64,000 nt of DNA from Medicago truncatula (taxonomy: Eukaryota; Streptophyta; Magnoliopsida; Fabales; Fabaceae): contig NC_053049.1 of the NCBI RefSeq assembly GCF_003473485.1, positions 13,516,001 through 13,580,000 of the forward strand, written 5' to 3'. The notes beneath the pieces are model-generated. The model saw only the letters and a program-made list of their open reading frames with translations, was not told the DNA's origin and did no database searches. Shown piece by piece: positions 1 through 12,561 of this stretch (position 1 is its first letter; each line of letters starts with the position of its first letter). The translations under genes were made by a program, and so were the position numbers.

Positions 1-638
1 ATTATCATATAGTTTTATTTAAGAAAATTGTTTTTCTAACATCAAAAATTTCACAACACATAGAAAATACTTAAATACCCCTAACGGTAGTTAACTACCG
101 CTAATTTATAACTAGAAAACCGGCAGTAGTTAACTACCACGGAGTTTTTTAGTCATTTTCATGTGTTTTTAGGAAACATTGGAAGTCAAACAAGCAACAA
201 TCTTTATTTAATATATATTTTGAGCCACACCAAAATCGTCTCATTCATTTGGTATATGCCTACAACTTACAAATGTGGATTTCGAGTTGGATGCAGAGAA
301 GGATGTAGATTATTATAACAAAGGAAACAATAACATCTATAAATTTGCTGGAGCAATAATCGATGAGTGTAAGAGATGTTGTAACTTATTTTTTTAAAAC
401 TATAAAGTTGAGTTTTGTCGGAGACAATCAAATGAAGTCCTCAATGCTCTTGCACGATTAAACCTTAATGAGAAACTATAAACATCTTTTCTTAAAAAAA
501 TAAAATAATAAATAACGTCTCATTCAATCTTAAAAATATCTAACTCATAATGTTACATCAGCTTCAATTAAGAAGCAAATTGTCAACCACACGCAAGATA
601 AATTTCAGGAATTCAAAGCATTTCCAAATACGTAAAGT
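1..638. other. 3' flank of first P450, no gene seen
   Basis: No coding region is recognisable. The stretch holds the 3' side of the minus-strand P450. Its only clear structure is a 16-bp perfect palindrome CGGTAGTTAACTACCG at 85-100, whose core GTAGTTAACTAC recurs at 126-137. Confidence 0.5.
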
Positions 639-3600
639 TTATTCAGCTACATCACACCTTGGAGTTGCATAGAGAGGAAGGCCATGGTCAATGTGAAGAG
701 TGAACATGGTTCTATATGTCACATCATTTGTTTCATTTTCCAATTTAAACCTAAAGAATCGAACAAGTGCCATTGACACTATTTTCATTTGCCTATAAGC
801 AAAGTCCTTTCCTAAGCATATACGTGGACCAGCCTGCAAATATGAAAAATACTTATATTTCACTTAGAATTGTAAGAATTGCCATAAACTTAAAGAAATT
901 GGTAGGTAGCTCATTTGGTAATCTAAGAATTTCAAAGGTGATTGAATTGTGTGCAGTGTGATTACCGCGATGAGTCACATCTGTACATGAAATCGGACGG
1001 TCCAAATTTAAATGTAAATTTTGACTTTATTTAAATCTAAAACAATGAATTTTTAATTTAGACCGTTCGATCTCGATTAGACAATTTTAATGTGACCGAC
1101 TTCGTGCAGTCATGAGGTTGCGACTAAACAACCCATATCCCGCTGAAAAAGTTTCAAGAAGAAAATTCAGGGTTCAAATCCTTGAACACTAATATAACTA
1201 CTAACATATTAAGATTGGGAAATGCTTTGTCAAGCGATTCAGGTTGAAAGATTATCCTAAAACAATTAAAAAATCTTATCCTAAATTGAAGAATAGTGAC
1301 ACTAACATGAAAAGATATGAATTTGAATGAAGATTCAGGTTGAAAGATTCCATCCTTGAGCCATCTTTCAGGTAAGAATTCTTGAGCATCATCCCCCCAA
1401 ATGTAAGGCATTCTTCCCATAGCATAGGACAAGTAGTAAACTGTCTCCCCCTTATTCACTATGTATCCATCAGGAAGGATGTCATGTTCTTCTGCTGTCC
1501 TACCAGACTTGTATCACACACAACCAAAAACAGTTATTATTAGAAGTCAAAAACCCTAAATGCTTGAACTTAATTAATAGGAACATAAAATGAAAGGATT
1601 TTTTCAAGCAGTTTTATAGAACTCACCATTGGTACAGCAGGATATAGCCTTAATGTCTCTGTTAGTGCTGCATGGAGATAATGCATTTTGTCAAGTGTAG
1701 CATCTGAAATATTGGACACAAATTCATCTAAATTGAGGTTGCTTTCTTGGCTTGTAGAAGTAACATTTATCACTTCTTGTGCCACTTTTTCTTGTATAAG
1801 AGGGTTCTTGCAAAGCATGTAGAAGAACCATGACAAAGTATTGGCACTTGTGTCTTTTCCAGCAATCATAAAGTTCAGAATTATGTCCCTTAAATATTTA
1901 TCTGTCATATTTGAGGAGTCCTTCTTACTTTCCAGCAAAAACCTTGAAAGTATATCCTCTTTATCACTCTGATAAGAAATTAACCAACACATACTTTATT
2001 GTTACAATGAGATTATCTTGTATAAAACATGGAATGACACGGACACGTAGATACTGCTTATGTCCAAAATATTCGACACTTACACATATAGAAATTCGAA
2101 ATAACCAATAAATGAGTACTAAGCCGGAGATGAAGTCCGTATGTGTGAGCGCACACGCCTTCTTACCAAAATTGTGTCAAAAAAATGTGGGAGGTGTGTC
2201 TAAAGAGAATAAAATAAATTTTTTAGAACACTTGTTTAAAGTGTCAAGTATCGGTGTCGAAAATGTAGACACTCTTAAAACTATGAGTGTCAGCGTTTCG
2301 TAGGAGTTAATACATTATCTAAATGGAATAGAATCAATTCAAAGCACACATAATATAATGGAAGTTATTGAACTTACAAAATCCTTTTGCATTGATAAAA
2401 GTTCCCTTCTGGTCTTAATCAGACTATGAACAAAATCATCAATTATTTTGATATTCTTCTTTAGGGCAGCTTCTGATCCAAAGTTAAGAACCCTTTTCAA
2501 CTTCCACAAGGGGTCCAAATAGCGTTTGAATACAAAAGCATTTGAATCATTAAAGGCCTTCATGAAGATATTCGCTTCTTTGCTTGATTTCTCTAAGCAA
2601 TTCAATTCCACTCCAAACCCAACTTTGAATATGGAGTCCAAAGTGCATTTCATTACTATATCCTACAAAAAGAAATTAAGGAAAAAAAAAATTGCATTCT
2701 TATATTGCTCCATATTGCACCATAGTAAAATAACAAATGAATTTTTTTTTTCAAAAATAAATTAGCATTTGAACATAACAAAACATAATTTTGGCTTTCC
2801 TATATACTTGCAATAATTAATTAGTGTCCACTTCACAATATAAAATGTTGAGAGTCATTGATTTAGAAATTAACAATATAATGGGGAAAACTATTTTCGT
2901 ATATGTGTATGGATAGCATGTTATTTACATCTAGATCTTGATATCTCAACTAAATATATGGTTAATATATAGGAAAATGCTAACAGGTGTTTTTAAGATA
3001 TTGTTTAAGCATCTAAAAGTAGTAACTTTTACATAGGAAATTGTACAATTATGATTTTTACATGTGTTTGTCTTATTTCAACACAATTTTTTTTATGGTT
3101 CCTTAAACAATGCTCTTAGACCATCCATAATGGAGATGTCTTATGTCATTAAACATTGGTACCTAGTAGTTGCCCCTATTGTGGAGACATCTAAAAAAGT
3201 ATCTAATTAGAAGAGTGTCTCATACCTACTAGAGCAGAGAGAGTTGAATGAAATGAAAAAGCACTCAGAAAAAAATAAAAAGAGATTGATTCATTCATTA
3301 TATCGAAACAACAATAACAAAGGGTAAAAAATATTATGTTATGTTTGGTTTTATTGATAATTATTTATAATATATGATCCTAATATTGTGGCTATCATCA
3401 TCTTCAAAAGTTATTATCGAATCATGTCATGTGTGAAACTCCCTCTCTTTCTCTGTGGCGCCCATATATTTAAATATTAAAATATTGAAATGTGATGATA
3501 AAGAGTTATTGATAGATGATATAAAGTTATTAGTGGGTCTCATTTAAGAATTTTGTGTGAAATGATTGGTTGAGACTCAGAGAATGCGTGTTTATTAGGT

Positions 3601-4547
3601 ACTACTATTCAAAAATTATAAATGAGTGAAATGTACACGTGAGACTTATTTAAGTATCAAAAAATGAAGAGCTTCATTGTGAATGCTCTTAGAGCATTTG
3701 TTAGCAAGACCCTAATATATATACTCCAGTCAGCATATACGATTGATATAAGGATTTAGACTTGCGTAATCATTGAGGCCACAAATATGTACACCCTCTT
3801 GTCACTATTATAACCAAAATCAACATTTTAGATTCATTCATTAAATGATGTATGTAGTCTTTAATAAAGACCACATACATCATTAATTCAATGAATGTAA
3901 AATGTAGATTTTTGTTTATAATAATGACCAAAGTGTGTGTGTCCTGTCCACAAATTTTAATTTTATGGAATTAATGGAGGTAGAAGTCAAAATTGAGGGT
4001 AATAGAGAAAAAAAATTCTTACTTGAATATCAAAGGCCAATCCAGCATTTGAAAACCCCAAGACAACTCTAACTAACTTAACAGCATTCCTTCTGAAAAC
4101 ATTGCAGCTAAAATCTCTAAGAACTCTTGTAGAAAACTCCAAACTAGAAAGCTTCCTTTGGTGCCTCCATTTAGCACCATCAACAGCAAAAATCCCATCA
4201 CCCAAAAGATCAAATATAGTATCATGGTTAAACTTTCCTTTGGAGTATTTATGGAATTGGGTTTTGAGTATGTGTTCAACATTTTTTGTGTCACATGTGT
4301 AAATCTTGGATTTCTTAGGGGCAAGAAGCCTAAAAGTTGGACTAGTTTGAGCTATTTTTGTGAAGTAATGGAAGAGTGTTTTGAAATTTATGAGTTGGTG
4401 GAAGACTGTACCTTTTACTGGTGGGTATTTTGGGTTTCCTATGGATTGTCCTATGAATGTTGAGAGTGTTATAATTGAGATGAGAAGAAAAAGACATAGA
4501 AATAGAATTAATATGAAATAAAACATGATTAAGAACAACATGTTCAT
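639..4547 (-). CDS. CYP704: Cytochrome P450, CYP704 family, complete five-exon gene (group B)
   Basis: Exons on the minus strand: 4023-4547, 2378-2662, 1627-1968, 1307-1507, 639-833 (525, 285, 342, 201, 195 nt). All junctions are GT-AG in phase 0, giving 515 aa. Seen: an N-terminal hydrophobic anchor (about residues 3-30), the block GIFAVDGAKWRHQRKL, the I-helix AGKDTSANTLSW that binds oxygen, the K-helix ETLR (ExxR), PERW, and the haem loop FHAGPRICLG, formed across the last junction, with its cysteine ligand. Length and motifs fit CYP704. Known members such as CYP704B1 omega-hydroxylate fatty acids in the ER with NADPH-P450 reductase; the substrate here is unknown. The first of two close ATGs (4547, 4541) was taken as start. 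Intron 1 (1360 bp) holds a Tourist-like MITE. The last exon extends past the PR of its group A neighbours with CDVAE or similar. Subfamily cannot be fixed from sequence alone. Confidence 0.93.
2025..2305. repeat. MITE-like insertion in P450 intron 2
   Basis: The ends look loosely inverted: ATGACACGGACACG on the left and GTGTCAGCGTTTCG on the right. The GACAC-rich style resembles the 531-bp element at 21016-21546. No clean target duplication was found, so boundaries are approximate. Confidence 0.3.
3119..3688. mobile_element. Tourist-like (PIF/Harbinger) MITE, 570 bp
   Basis: Terminal inverted repeats begin GACCATCCATAATGG and end CATTGTGAATGCTC, flanked on both sides by TTA (3116-3118 and 3689-3691), the 3-bp duplication typical of PIF/Harbinger. 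It lies in intron 1 of the first P450. A relative is at 48852-49204, with matching internal stretches such as GTTATTAGTGGG. Confidence 0.75.
3785..3950. repeat. Palindromic MITE-like hairpin in P450 intron 1
   Basis: The two halves are near-perfect inverted copies (ATGATGTATGTAGTCTTTA facing TAAAGACCACATACATCAT around 3864). The outer arms CACTATTATAACCAAAATC and its counterpart also pair. There is no coding potential and target duplications were not identified. Confidence 0.5.
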
Positions 4548-4930
4548 CTCAATTTGGTCTTAGTTTGCTTAGTGTGAGTTTGTGCTTGTGTTTGTGAGAG
4601 TTATGAGATGTGAGCATGTTAACGTTGCTTAATTAAGTGGAAGTTCATCCTATAAAAAATAAATTAATTAAGGGGAGATTAATTAATACCTCATGTGCTG
4701 CAAGTGCATGATCTATAGTAGACATGTGTGATGAATTTTTAACGTTGTTGAAGTTGACAATATTTATACTTGCGTTGTGTGCATGATCTTGACGACGTGT
4801 AGTGTGAATCCGCATGGATTCCGGAACACACGTGACATGAAGATAAAATATTTCTGGTTTTGATTGAAAAATACTTACCTCGGTTAGAGAATAATAATTG
4901 TTTAACACTACCAAGAAAAAAAAAAAAAAA
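4548..4930. other. Upstream region of first P450
   Basis: This is the 5' flank and likely promoter of the minus-strand P450. No gene is seen. A stretch near 4868-4914 (GAAAAATACTT followed by AGAATAATAATTG) recurs at about 9370-9410 next to the P450 relic, so the duplication that made the relic included this flank. Confidence 0.5.
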
Positions 4931-4931
4931 G

Positions 4932-5048
4932 TATGCTCAGTTGATAGGGATATGCATTGTTATATGCAGAAGATGTGGTTTGAATCTCGAACATATCATT
5001 TATTCACCTTAAAAAAGGTGAATCCTACCCACCGACTACTTGACAAAA
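4932..5048 (+). mobile_element. tRNA-derived SINE
   Basis: An A-box-like segment (GCTCAGTTGATAGGGATATG) is followed by GCATTGTTATATGCAG and a B-box-like GGTTTGAATC. It ends with GACTACTTGAC and an A-rich tail. The same consensus appears in several SINEs in the window. The paralogous flank beside the relic (about 9410-9490) lacks it, so it probably inserted after that duplication. Confidence 0.65.
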
Positions 5049-5099
5049 ATAAAATAAAAAGAGTGTGATGAGATGTGCGATAGTGAATGTGTTACTAAT

Positions 5100-6340
5100 C
5101 TATCTATCTATATTATTTTATTATTATCTTTGTAAATTAACCTTGAGTTATCCATGAGATAGAATTGTGATGATGTGAAGCATCTAAAAAACTTCCACAT
5201 ATTTTTTATGTGGCACATCTTTCTAAATTAACCATTGCTCTGGTGCGTTAGTGAATGTTTCTCAATGAATAAAATAGTGGGCAGGTGTCTCTATTTATAG
5301 CATTAAGTTACTTATGGATTAAGAGAAGAAATTTGGGCTTTATCCGCCGAATCATCTTGGAAAACAAGCATAAAATAGTTTTTACCCGCTGCAAGGCGCA
5401 AGGGCACATAGATTGGGCGCAGGGGCGCCTAAGGCGGCCCCTCTAATGCGACTTCTTGTGTTTTCTTCCCGTTTTTGATCGTTCTTTTGTCTAGAAACTC
5501 ATAGAAACTTGAAATGAATTTTCTTCATTTTGTATTGTCTTCAACAACCTTCTAAGAACCCTTGATCTTCAATTATTTATCTTTGATCCTTCACATGATG
5601 TATTAATTTGATGATTTACATGAATATTCCTCACTACAAAACTCTCAAAACACCTATGAAGTTGCATGATCTAGGATACAACTGAATTACAACTACTCGA
5701 GTGAAAACACTACAACGTGTTTCTCAAATCATTGACAACTCCTCTAACTCTCATCTTATTTGTCTTCAAATGCAAAGAAAAAGTACTAAAAACATAATCA
5801 AAATGTCATATGATGTTTTGTCATCACAACCCCAAACTTAAACTGCTGCTTGTAAGAAATTAGAATTCACATGAGTTAGAATTCATTGATGTAACCAGTT
5901 TAAAGAATTTGGGTACTAGTAGAATTACTATTTCTTTTTTTTTTTTAAGGATTAATCTTTGTTTAAGTCTGTTGATTTTTTAATTTTTTTGTAGACTATC
6001 ATTTTGATGTTTTATCTACCTTTTTTTTCATTTTTTTTCTTTTGATAACCAAGTTCAACTAGTACCCCACCTCAAACTTAGAAAGTTGCTAATTCCAATG
6101 AGCAATCCCAAACTTAATTTCAAACCATGATAAATATTTCACTAACCTATCTAACTCCAAAAGGGAAATCAAACAGAAATAATCAAATAGGGTGCAAACT
6201 TGTGACATAATTCAAAGTCACGTAAAAGTAGTAAGGAAAAACTAATGCATGGAGGCTCAAAGTTTCGATAAGGTTTTCTAAAAAAAAAAAGAATATTTGA
6301 TGAGCTGCACGGTTAGAAATGCTCCTAAAACTAAAAGTAA
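5100..6340 (-). mobile_element. Remnant of an LTR retrotransposon (3' part with LTR), probably Ty3/gypsy
   Basis: On the minus strand a purine-rich tract (TAAGTTTGGGG, about 5830-5840) is followed by TGTGATGACAAAAC, which looks like a polypurine tract meeting an LTR start near 5828. A TATAAATAG box lies at 5300-5291, inside the presumed LTR. The left end is not clear. Only an LTR and adjacent non-coding sequence remain, with no protein domain. It is a broken, fairly old fossil; family assignment is by style only. Confidence 0.4.
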
Positions 6341-6348
6341 TTAAAAAA

Positions 6349-7219
6349 GGGTTAATTAAGTTTTTGGTCCCTATAAATGTCTGCAGTTTTGTTTTTAATC
6401 TCTATAAAAATAAATCACACTTTTTAGTCCCTACAAAATTTTCCGTTAGTGTTTTTAGTCCCTGTTAAATTAAAATTTGTTTAATTATGCTTAAAATTTT
6501 AAATTTTTTAATGATTTTTTACATACTTGTTTAAAACATTATAAAAGGTTGCGCCACAATAAATTAGCTCAAAATTTTATTTTTAGGTCCAAATTTTCGT
6601 TAGTTTTATCATGAATTTTTTGCGTTTTAAAAAAATTATATTTAATTCATTACATGTTAAAAAATTCTAATTTTTTATAAAAGAGATTATTATAATGTTC
6701 TTAACATGTCTGTTAAAAATCACTTAAAGATATAAAAGTTTAAGTATAATTAAACAAATTTCAATTTAACAGGGACCAACACATACTTTTAGTCCTTGTA
6801 AAATTAAAATTTGCTTAATTGTGCTTAAAGTTTTTAATTTGTAACATATTTTTCATATACTTACTTAGAATGTTATACAAAGTTCCTCCGCAAAAAAGTA
6901 ACTTAAAATTTTATTATTAGGTCCAAATTTTCATTAATATAATCTTGAAATTTTGCCTTTTAGAAAAATTTATATTTAATTCATTACATGTTAAAAAACT
7001 AAAAAAGTTTACAAAAGAGTGTCTTACGATGTTATAAACATGTATGTAAAAAATCTTTTAAAAATTTAGAAGTTTAAGCATAATTAAATAAATTTTAATT
7101 TAACAAGGACTAAAAACACTAACATAAAATTTTGTAGGGACTAAAAAGTGTGATTTATTTTTATAGGGACTAAAAACAAATCTGCAGATATTTATAGGGA
7201 CCAAAAACTTAATTAACCC
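6349..7219. mobile_element. Mutator-like foldback MITE, 871 bp, 9-bp target duplication
   Basis: Left end GGGTTAATTAAGTTTTTGGT and right end ACCAAAAACTTAATTAACCC are inverted copies, and the arms stay complementary for roughly 150 bp. The flanks are an exact 9-bp duplication ATTAAAAAA (6340-6348 and 7220-7228), the length Mutator elements make. The inside also contains internally repeated, AT-rich blocks. No transposase is present, so it is non-autonomous. Confidence 0.85.
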
Positions 7220-7640
7220 ATTAAAAAATAACACCCACCACCTTTTTTTACAAGCTCTTTTACATGCTGATCTTCTTTAAGTTAGTGTTTGACGGATCTG
7301 GATTTACTGTTGTAGCAAATTTACACAGTTTGCCGCAGTAGCAAATCTCAGCGATCAATCCATGATCTGATGGTTCCAATTCACAGCACGGATTTCAACA
7401 ATTTCACACAATGTCAGATCTGAGCTGTTCAGTTCAGATCAGGCGGTGCAGAACAGCTACAGTGTGCAACTGCGTGTAATATTTTACAGCAGAAAATCCT
7501 CATCCGTGTTTGACCCAACTTCTCCTTTTAAGGAGAAGAGAAGGCAAATTAAAGCTAAGCCAAACAAACTAGCGGCAAATAGTCAATATACACAAGCTAA
7601 ATTTCAGAGATTCCAAGCACTTCCAAATACATTGGTTTAT
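7220..7640. other. 3' flank of the P450 relic
   Basis: No gene is seen. From about 7590 onward the sequence matches the 3' flank of the first P450 (AATTTCAGAGATTCCAAGCA against AATTTCAGGAATTCAAAGCA), which gives one edge of the duplicated block. Confidence 0.5.
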
Positions 7641-8427
7641 TTATTCAACTACATCACACCTTGGAGTTGCATAGAGAGGAAGGCCATGGTCAATGTGAAG
7701 AGTGAACATGGTTCTATATGTCACATCATTTGTTTCATTTTCCAATTTAAACCTAAAGAATCGAACAAGTGCCATTGACACTATTTTCATTTGCCTATAA
7801 GCAAAGTCCTTTCCTAAGCATATACGTGGACCAGCCTGCAAATATGAAAAATACTTATATTTCACTCAAAAGAAAGGTAAGAAATTAAATATTCAAAATG
7901 GTCCTTCAAATTGTAGGACCATATAATACTTCGTATTATCAACATTTCTAAATGACTTCTGAAAATGCAAAATTTGTAGGAACTAGAATGATATTGATTA
8001 TTTATATTTGTGATGAATTTGCAACTAAAAGAATAATGTCAAGGATGTATAACAGATTCAGACAAAATGACAAACTTTATTAATATATTGCAATTCCAAA
8101 TATTATTCTGGAATATCATAATATGGAAGGCCACGTTGATACATCCCTACAATATTTTTACGGACCAATTTGAACATTTAATTATTCTAAAAATGAATCT
8201 TATCCTAAAAGAGTAGTGACACTTACATGGAAAGCTGTGAATTTGAATGAAGATTCAGGTTGAAAGATTCCATCTTTGAGCCATCTTTCAGGTAAGAATT
8301 CTTGAGCATCATCCCCCCAAATGTAAGGCATTCTTCCCATAGCATAAGACAAGTAATACACTGTTTCCCCCTTATTTACTTTGTAGCCATCAGGAAGGAT
8401 GTCATGTTCTTCTGCTGTCCTACCACT
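7641..8427 (-). pseudogene. CYP704: Truncated CYP704 relic, last two exons only
   Basis: Exon 5-like 7641-7835 is almost identical to that of the first P450 (ending VVE rather than VAE). Exon 4-like 8227-8427 keeps PERW and joins to AGPRICLG in frame with a good GTAAGT donor. Exons 1-3 (membrane anchor, oxygen-binding helix, ExxR) are missing: upstream of exon 4 there is only a trace of intron 3 (TTACAATGACATG near 8476), then unrelated sequence and SINEs, then homology to the 5' flank of the first gene. The exon 4 acceptor region also differs (GAGACGAGTGG against ACAAGTCTGG). It cannot make a P450. Confidence 0.9.
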
Positions 8428-9050
8428 CGTCTCACACCAAAAATACAAAAAGTTTATACAAAAAGTTTGTAATTACAATGACATGGCAGTAATTAATTGG
8501 GTTGGGGGACCAATTTTTAAGTGATTAAATTTTGGCAGGGCAAAATTCCAAGATTAAGGAATACATGGACCAATTTTTAAATGACTCATATTTGCAGAGA
8601 CTAAACACATATAAAAGCCTTAAAAAATGTGTAAATGAAGGAGAGACAAAAATAGTTTTAAGTGTTCTTGTTAATTATTGGTGCATTCTCTACAATCATA
8701 AATGCAAAGTGGAATATATCGAACTGGGAGGAGTGATGAAAATAACATTAATTAGAGTTATATTTGGAAAAAGGTAATTAATATTGTATTGAAAAGTGAA
8801 ATGAATCAATTTTTTTGGGACAATATTTTTTACAAATGAATCGCTTATTATGAAACGGAGGAGTAAAATTTATGGATAATATATGTTTTCTCCATGTAAT
8901 ATTAGCAGTTTCTAGTTTACATCTTTAAAATAATTTGTTTAGATTCCAACTCTGTAATTTGAAGGTTTAAAACCAAAGAATCTTCAAATTACAAGGTTGA
9001 AATCAAAGCAATTTTTTTACAAGGGGTAAACATATATTGACTCTAAAATT
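8428..9050. other. Spacer replacing exons 1-3 of the relic
   Basis: Only a short intron 3 trace (to about 8485) is recognisable. The rest is AT-rich and non-coding, with a repeated phrase GGACCAATTTTTAA at about 8507 and 8569. No element family was recognised. Confidence 0.4.
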
Positions 9051-9054
9051 TATT

Positions 9055-9162
9055 TGGGTTGTCTTGCGAGTATATATGCACAAGGTCGGACTTCAACCTC
9101 GGATACTCCGTACTTATTCATTTTAGAGGTGAATTTTAACCACTAAACTAATTGAACAAAAA
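9055..9162 (+). mobile_element. Degenerate tRNA-derived SINE
   Basis: It contains TATATATGCACAAGGTC, a B-box-like ACTTCAACCTCGGA, and an end AATTGAAC plus A-tail, matching the SINE family at 4932-5048 and 28790-28920. The 5' part is eroded. Confidence 0.45.
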
Positions 9163-9174
9163 AAATCTCAGGGT

Positions 9175-9352
9175 AACCAACTTGTTTGGGCTCCAGTGGC
9201 GAGGAGCTCCTTCCAAGGACGTATCCGGGGAATACCGGGTTCGATTCTCAGAGGGAACAACGTTTAGCCAGTGTGCATACCTCTACGCACGAGCCAGATT
9301 AATCGCCCATCAAAGTGGGTCGGAAACCGGTGCGAAAAAAATAGAAAAAAGT
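9175..9352 (+). mobile_element. SINE of a second family with 10-bp target duplication
   Basis: The head is GGGCTCCAGTGGCGAGGAGC, with a B box CGGGTTCGATTCTC, and the tail ends in an A-rich run. It is flanked by exact direct repeats ATCTCAGGGT (9165-9174 and 9353-9362). The sequence after it resumes homology with the flank of the first P450, where the insertion is absent. Confidence 0.75.
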
Positions 9353-9362
9353 ATCTCAGGGT

Positions 9363-12300
9363 TTGGGTTGAAAAATACTTCCTTCAATTTGAGAATAATA
9401 ATTGTTTTAGCAAAACTAAAAAATATCAAATTAAATATTTTTTAATACGGTGGAACTCATATGTATTTAAAACCAATAAAAATAGTGTGATGAGATGGGC
9501 TTTAGGAAATGTGTTTGCTAATATTTCTCATTTGTTTCGACATCACATCCATATCACTACATTTTTAGTATTGTGTAGTGCTCGCATATGCTTTTTCTCC
9601 ATGTAAAAGGTGTCTCGTTGCATTAAAAACCTTTATATCTAAAAGTTAAACCCGTAAGTCAATTTTTAACCTAATTTTAACCTAGATTTTATGATGATTT
9701 TTACGTTATTACTCTCGTGTTCAATTAAATTAAACCTGTTTAATTAAGAGATAAACTTTAAAAATCGTTCCTCCTATTCCTATAACAATTTCCTCCTATT
9801 TTGTTTCCAACACAACAATAAACAGATAAACATAAAAAAAAAAAAAAAAATCACTCTTATTAACAAATTCTTCCTATTATTTCCATTTAATCAAAATGTT
9901 ATTTTCAAATGTTTCTGAAATCAAAAACAACAGTTCACTACTAAATCCAATCAAATCCTATTTTCGCTCCTAACAAATTCCCTTTTTCAAAAAAAAAAAA
10001 AAAAAAACCTAACAAATTCACAAATTCCTGTAAGTTTGTTGCACCTTTTCCAATTCAGGTGCATTAATTAAGGGATGATTTAATCAGAATTTGTTATGCT
10101 TTCCATTATATCAGGCTTCCCATTTTTGCGATTGCAAAATTCAAATTCCCTTCTAATATTAACTACGACCCAGACTCCAACTCCCCACAAATTTATTTAG
10201 CTGTTTCCAAAGCACTTTCACGTATCAAATCTTCCAAAGCACTTTCACGTATCAATTCTCCTTCTCACTATAAATGTGTACCATACAGAATTGAATAAAA
10301 CACATCCTTATTTATCCCTTTAATCATTCGTTCAGAGAATTTCTCCCTTCAATCATTCATTCAAAGAATATCAAGTGCTAATATTGAAAAATGTTGTTGT
10401 CGTATCACTGCTTAACGGGTATATCTGATGCTATGGTCTGATTTTTGCGTATGTTTTCATGCTTAAAGATGTTTTGCAACACTTTTTATTTTTACTGTAT
10501 TGATGCAACAGGTCCTTTGGTTAATAATCCAGATTCATATAATGGAGTGTTTGATGCTCCATCTTTTTGCTTTATTTTCAGTTGTTGAATCAAACATTTG
10601 ATTCTTCAGTTTTTGCTTTTCAATGCAATGAAGTATCAATCTTGCTAAATTCTCTTCATAATTTTAATCTAAGCATCCAGATTTTATTCTCTTTCCAATT
10701 TGGACTTTCTTTTTTTACGGCATCTGTCTCTTATTTTCTTAATCTTGATTTTACAATTTTTCAGATTCTCCATTGTTGTAGTTTTACTACGATGTCGATA
10801 TTATGATCTTTTTCCGTGTTCATTTTCTTTCAATTAAACGTAAGTATGCATTCGCTTTTCTTCATTCCTTCCTTCGATAGAATGCCGTATTAGCTTTGTT
10901 TAGTCTTCCCCTAAATGAAACAAATAAATTAACAATTTATTGAGGGATTTAAGTGTCTTCTTTTATTTTGTTTCTTTATTTATGTGTGCACAACTCAAAT
11001 AGTACCTATCTTGAAGTAAAAATCATGTGCAGTTGCAGGTCCTCACAATGCAACAATTGCTAATGTTATTGGTGGGTGAGTAAGAGTTTAGTCTCTTCAT
11101 TTGGTAAGGAGATTTTATAAATATAACTTTCATTTGCAATATTTAAGATTATAACTCAGAAAATATACATTGATTTGATTTTCACTTTGTGAAAACTTCT
11201 AGCAGGTGGTGAAAAGTGATCATGCTATACTTTATAGAAATTATATAGACTTAACTACAAGTGATTTGTTTCTATCTTTTAGTTGGTTAACAATGTTTGT
11301 GTCCCGCATTTTGTTCTCTTAGATGTTACACTTTTTAATTGTTAACATTTTAATGTCTTCTTTATCTTAATTTATACCTGTAAGTTCTTATCAATTGATG
11401 AAAATGTGACAACAAAATATATTTAGTGTATAAAACGTAGGACATGTGTGAACCAGGCATTTAGCTGCATGTGTGAATGTTAACTATAACATAATCTTTC
11501 ATTGTTTTATATTCAGATAATATTTTTGAGATTTATTTCTCTTCATAATCCTCTTTAGGTAAAAATGATTGTCTTCACTCTTTTCTAAACTGCTTTGCTG
11601 ATTTGTTGTTTTGTAGTCATAATAATATTTTTTATTAGAGGCTTTATGAATGGCAATACCAATTCTATAGATAACACTTATCCGTAGAGCTGGTCTTCAT
11701 AGACACACATGAGTTCTCATCATAGCCATACAAATAGAATGATCCCTTTGAAAAATTCTTGATATTGTGGAGGATATAATGCAAATTTAATTTTTTTTTT
11801 GATTAGTTTAAAGAATTGTAAGCTAAATAAAACAATCCAGATATTGTTGTTAATTCTTCTTCTTCTTTGCTCATTGTGTTTAGCATTTCATTGCAGGAAA
11901 ACAATTTACATAGGATTCCTTAAGGTGCCTAAAGCAAATATAAAGGTCTTCTATTTTGTTTGTGGATTGAGATAATGCAAAAGTTTCAGTTGTTTCTAAG
12001 CGTTATTGAAAGTTAAGGATATTTGATTTATTTTTTCAACCTATAAAAAACTGGTGTTTTTGTCTCATGAGGAAAGTCATGTGCATGGGCCTACTATTCA
12101 ACTTATGGTGCTTTTGACACAAAAACAATACAACAAGAGGAATTGTGATTTTGAAGGCTAAAAATCTTTATTTTGGGTCCTTTGAGAATAGTTGATTTCT
12201 GTTTTGAAGGTTTATTATTGTTATTTAGGTATGAGTGGTTTTCATGTAACATAGGTTTTTGGAATCAAGTAGTGACCAATTTGTATAATGTCGATTTTAT

Positions 12301-12561
12301 TTGCACTTGCAAATTTTTTAATTAAGTTTAGATGATTACAATGAAGAGAACCAATTGTAATTTTGATATGTGAAGGATTCTAAATAGAATTTTAGATCAC
12401 TGTCGTTGTCTAATTTTTATTTTTTAATATTCGTTTGTTTCAACTAAACGATTTCATGTCATCTCCTACTTTATTTTTTGAACTTGCGTAAGTAAAATGT
12501 ATAATACTCTTCATCTTTTATTTATTTTACGATTTTTTTTACCATTACTTATTCTTATATA
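9363..12561. other. Long non-coding stretch, no gene recognised
   Basis: The first 240 bp continue the duplicated P450 flank (AGTGTGATGAGATG near 9484). After that the DNA is AT-rich with A runs at about 9834 and 9990, and pyrimidine-rich tracts around 10320-10380. The longest open frames are short and look random. No transposon ends were found inside. Confidence 0.4.

Noticed and set aside
4073-4463. Open frames on both strands over the first P450 exon 1
   Set aside because: They are out-of-frame shadows of exon 1 and have no domain or codon pattern of their own.
7446-7778. 110-codon plus-strand frame
   Set aside because: It covers the antisense of the relic's last exon and has no recognisable protein similarity.
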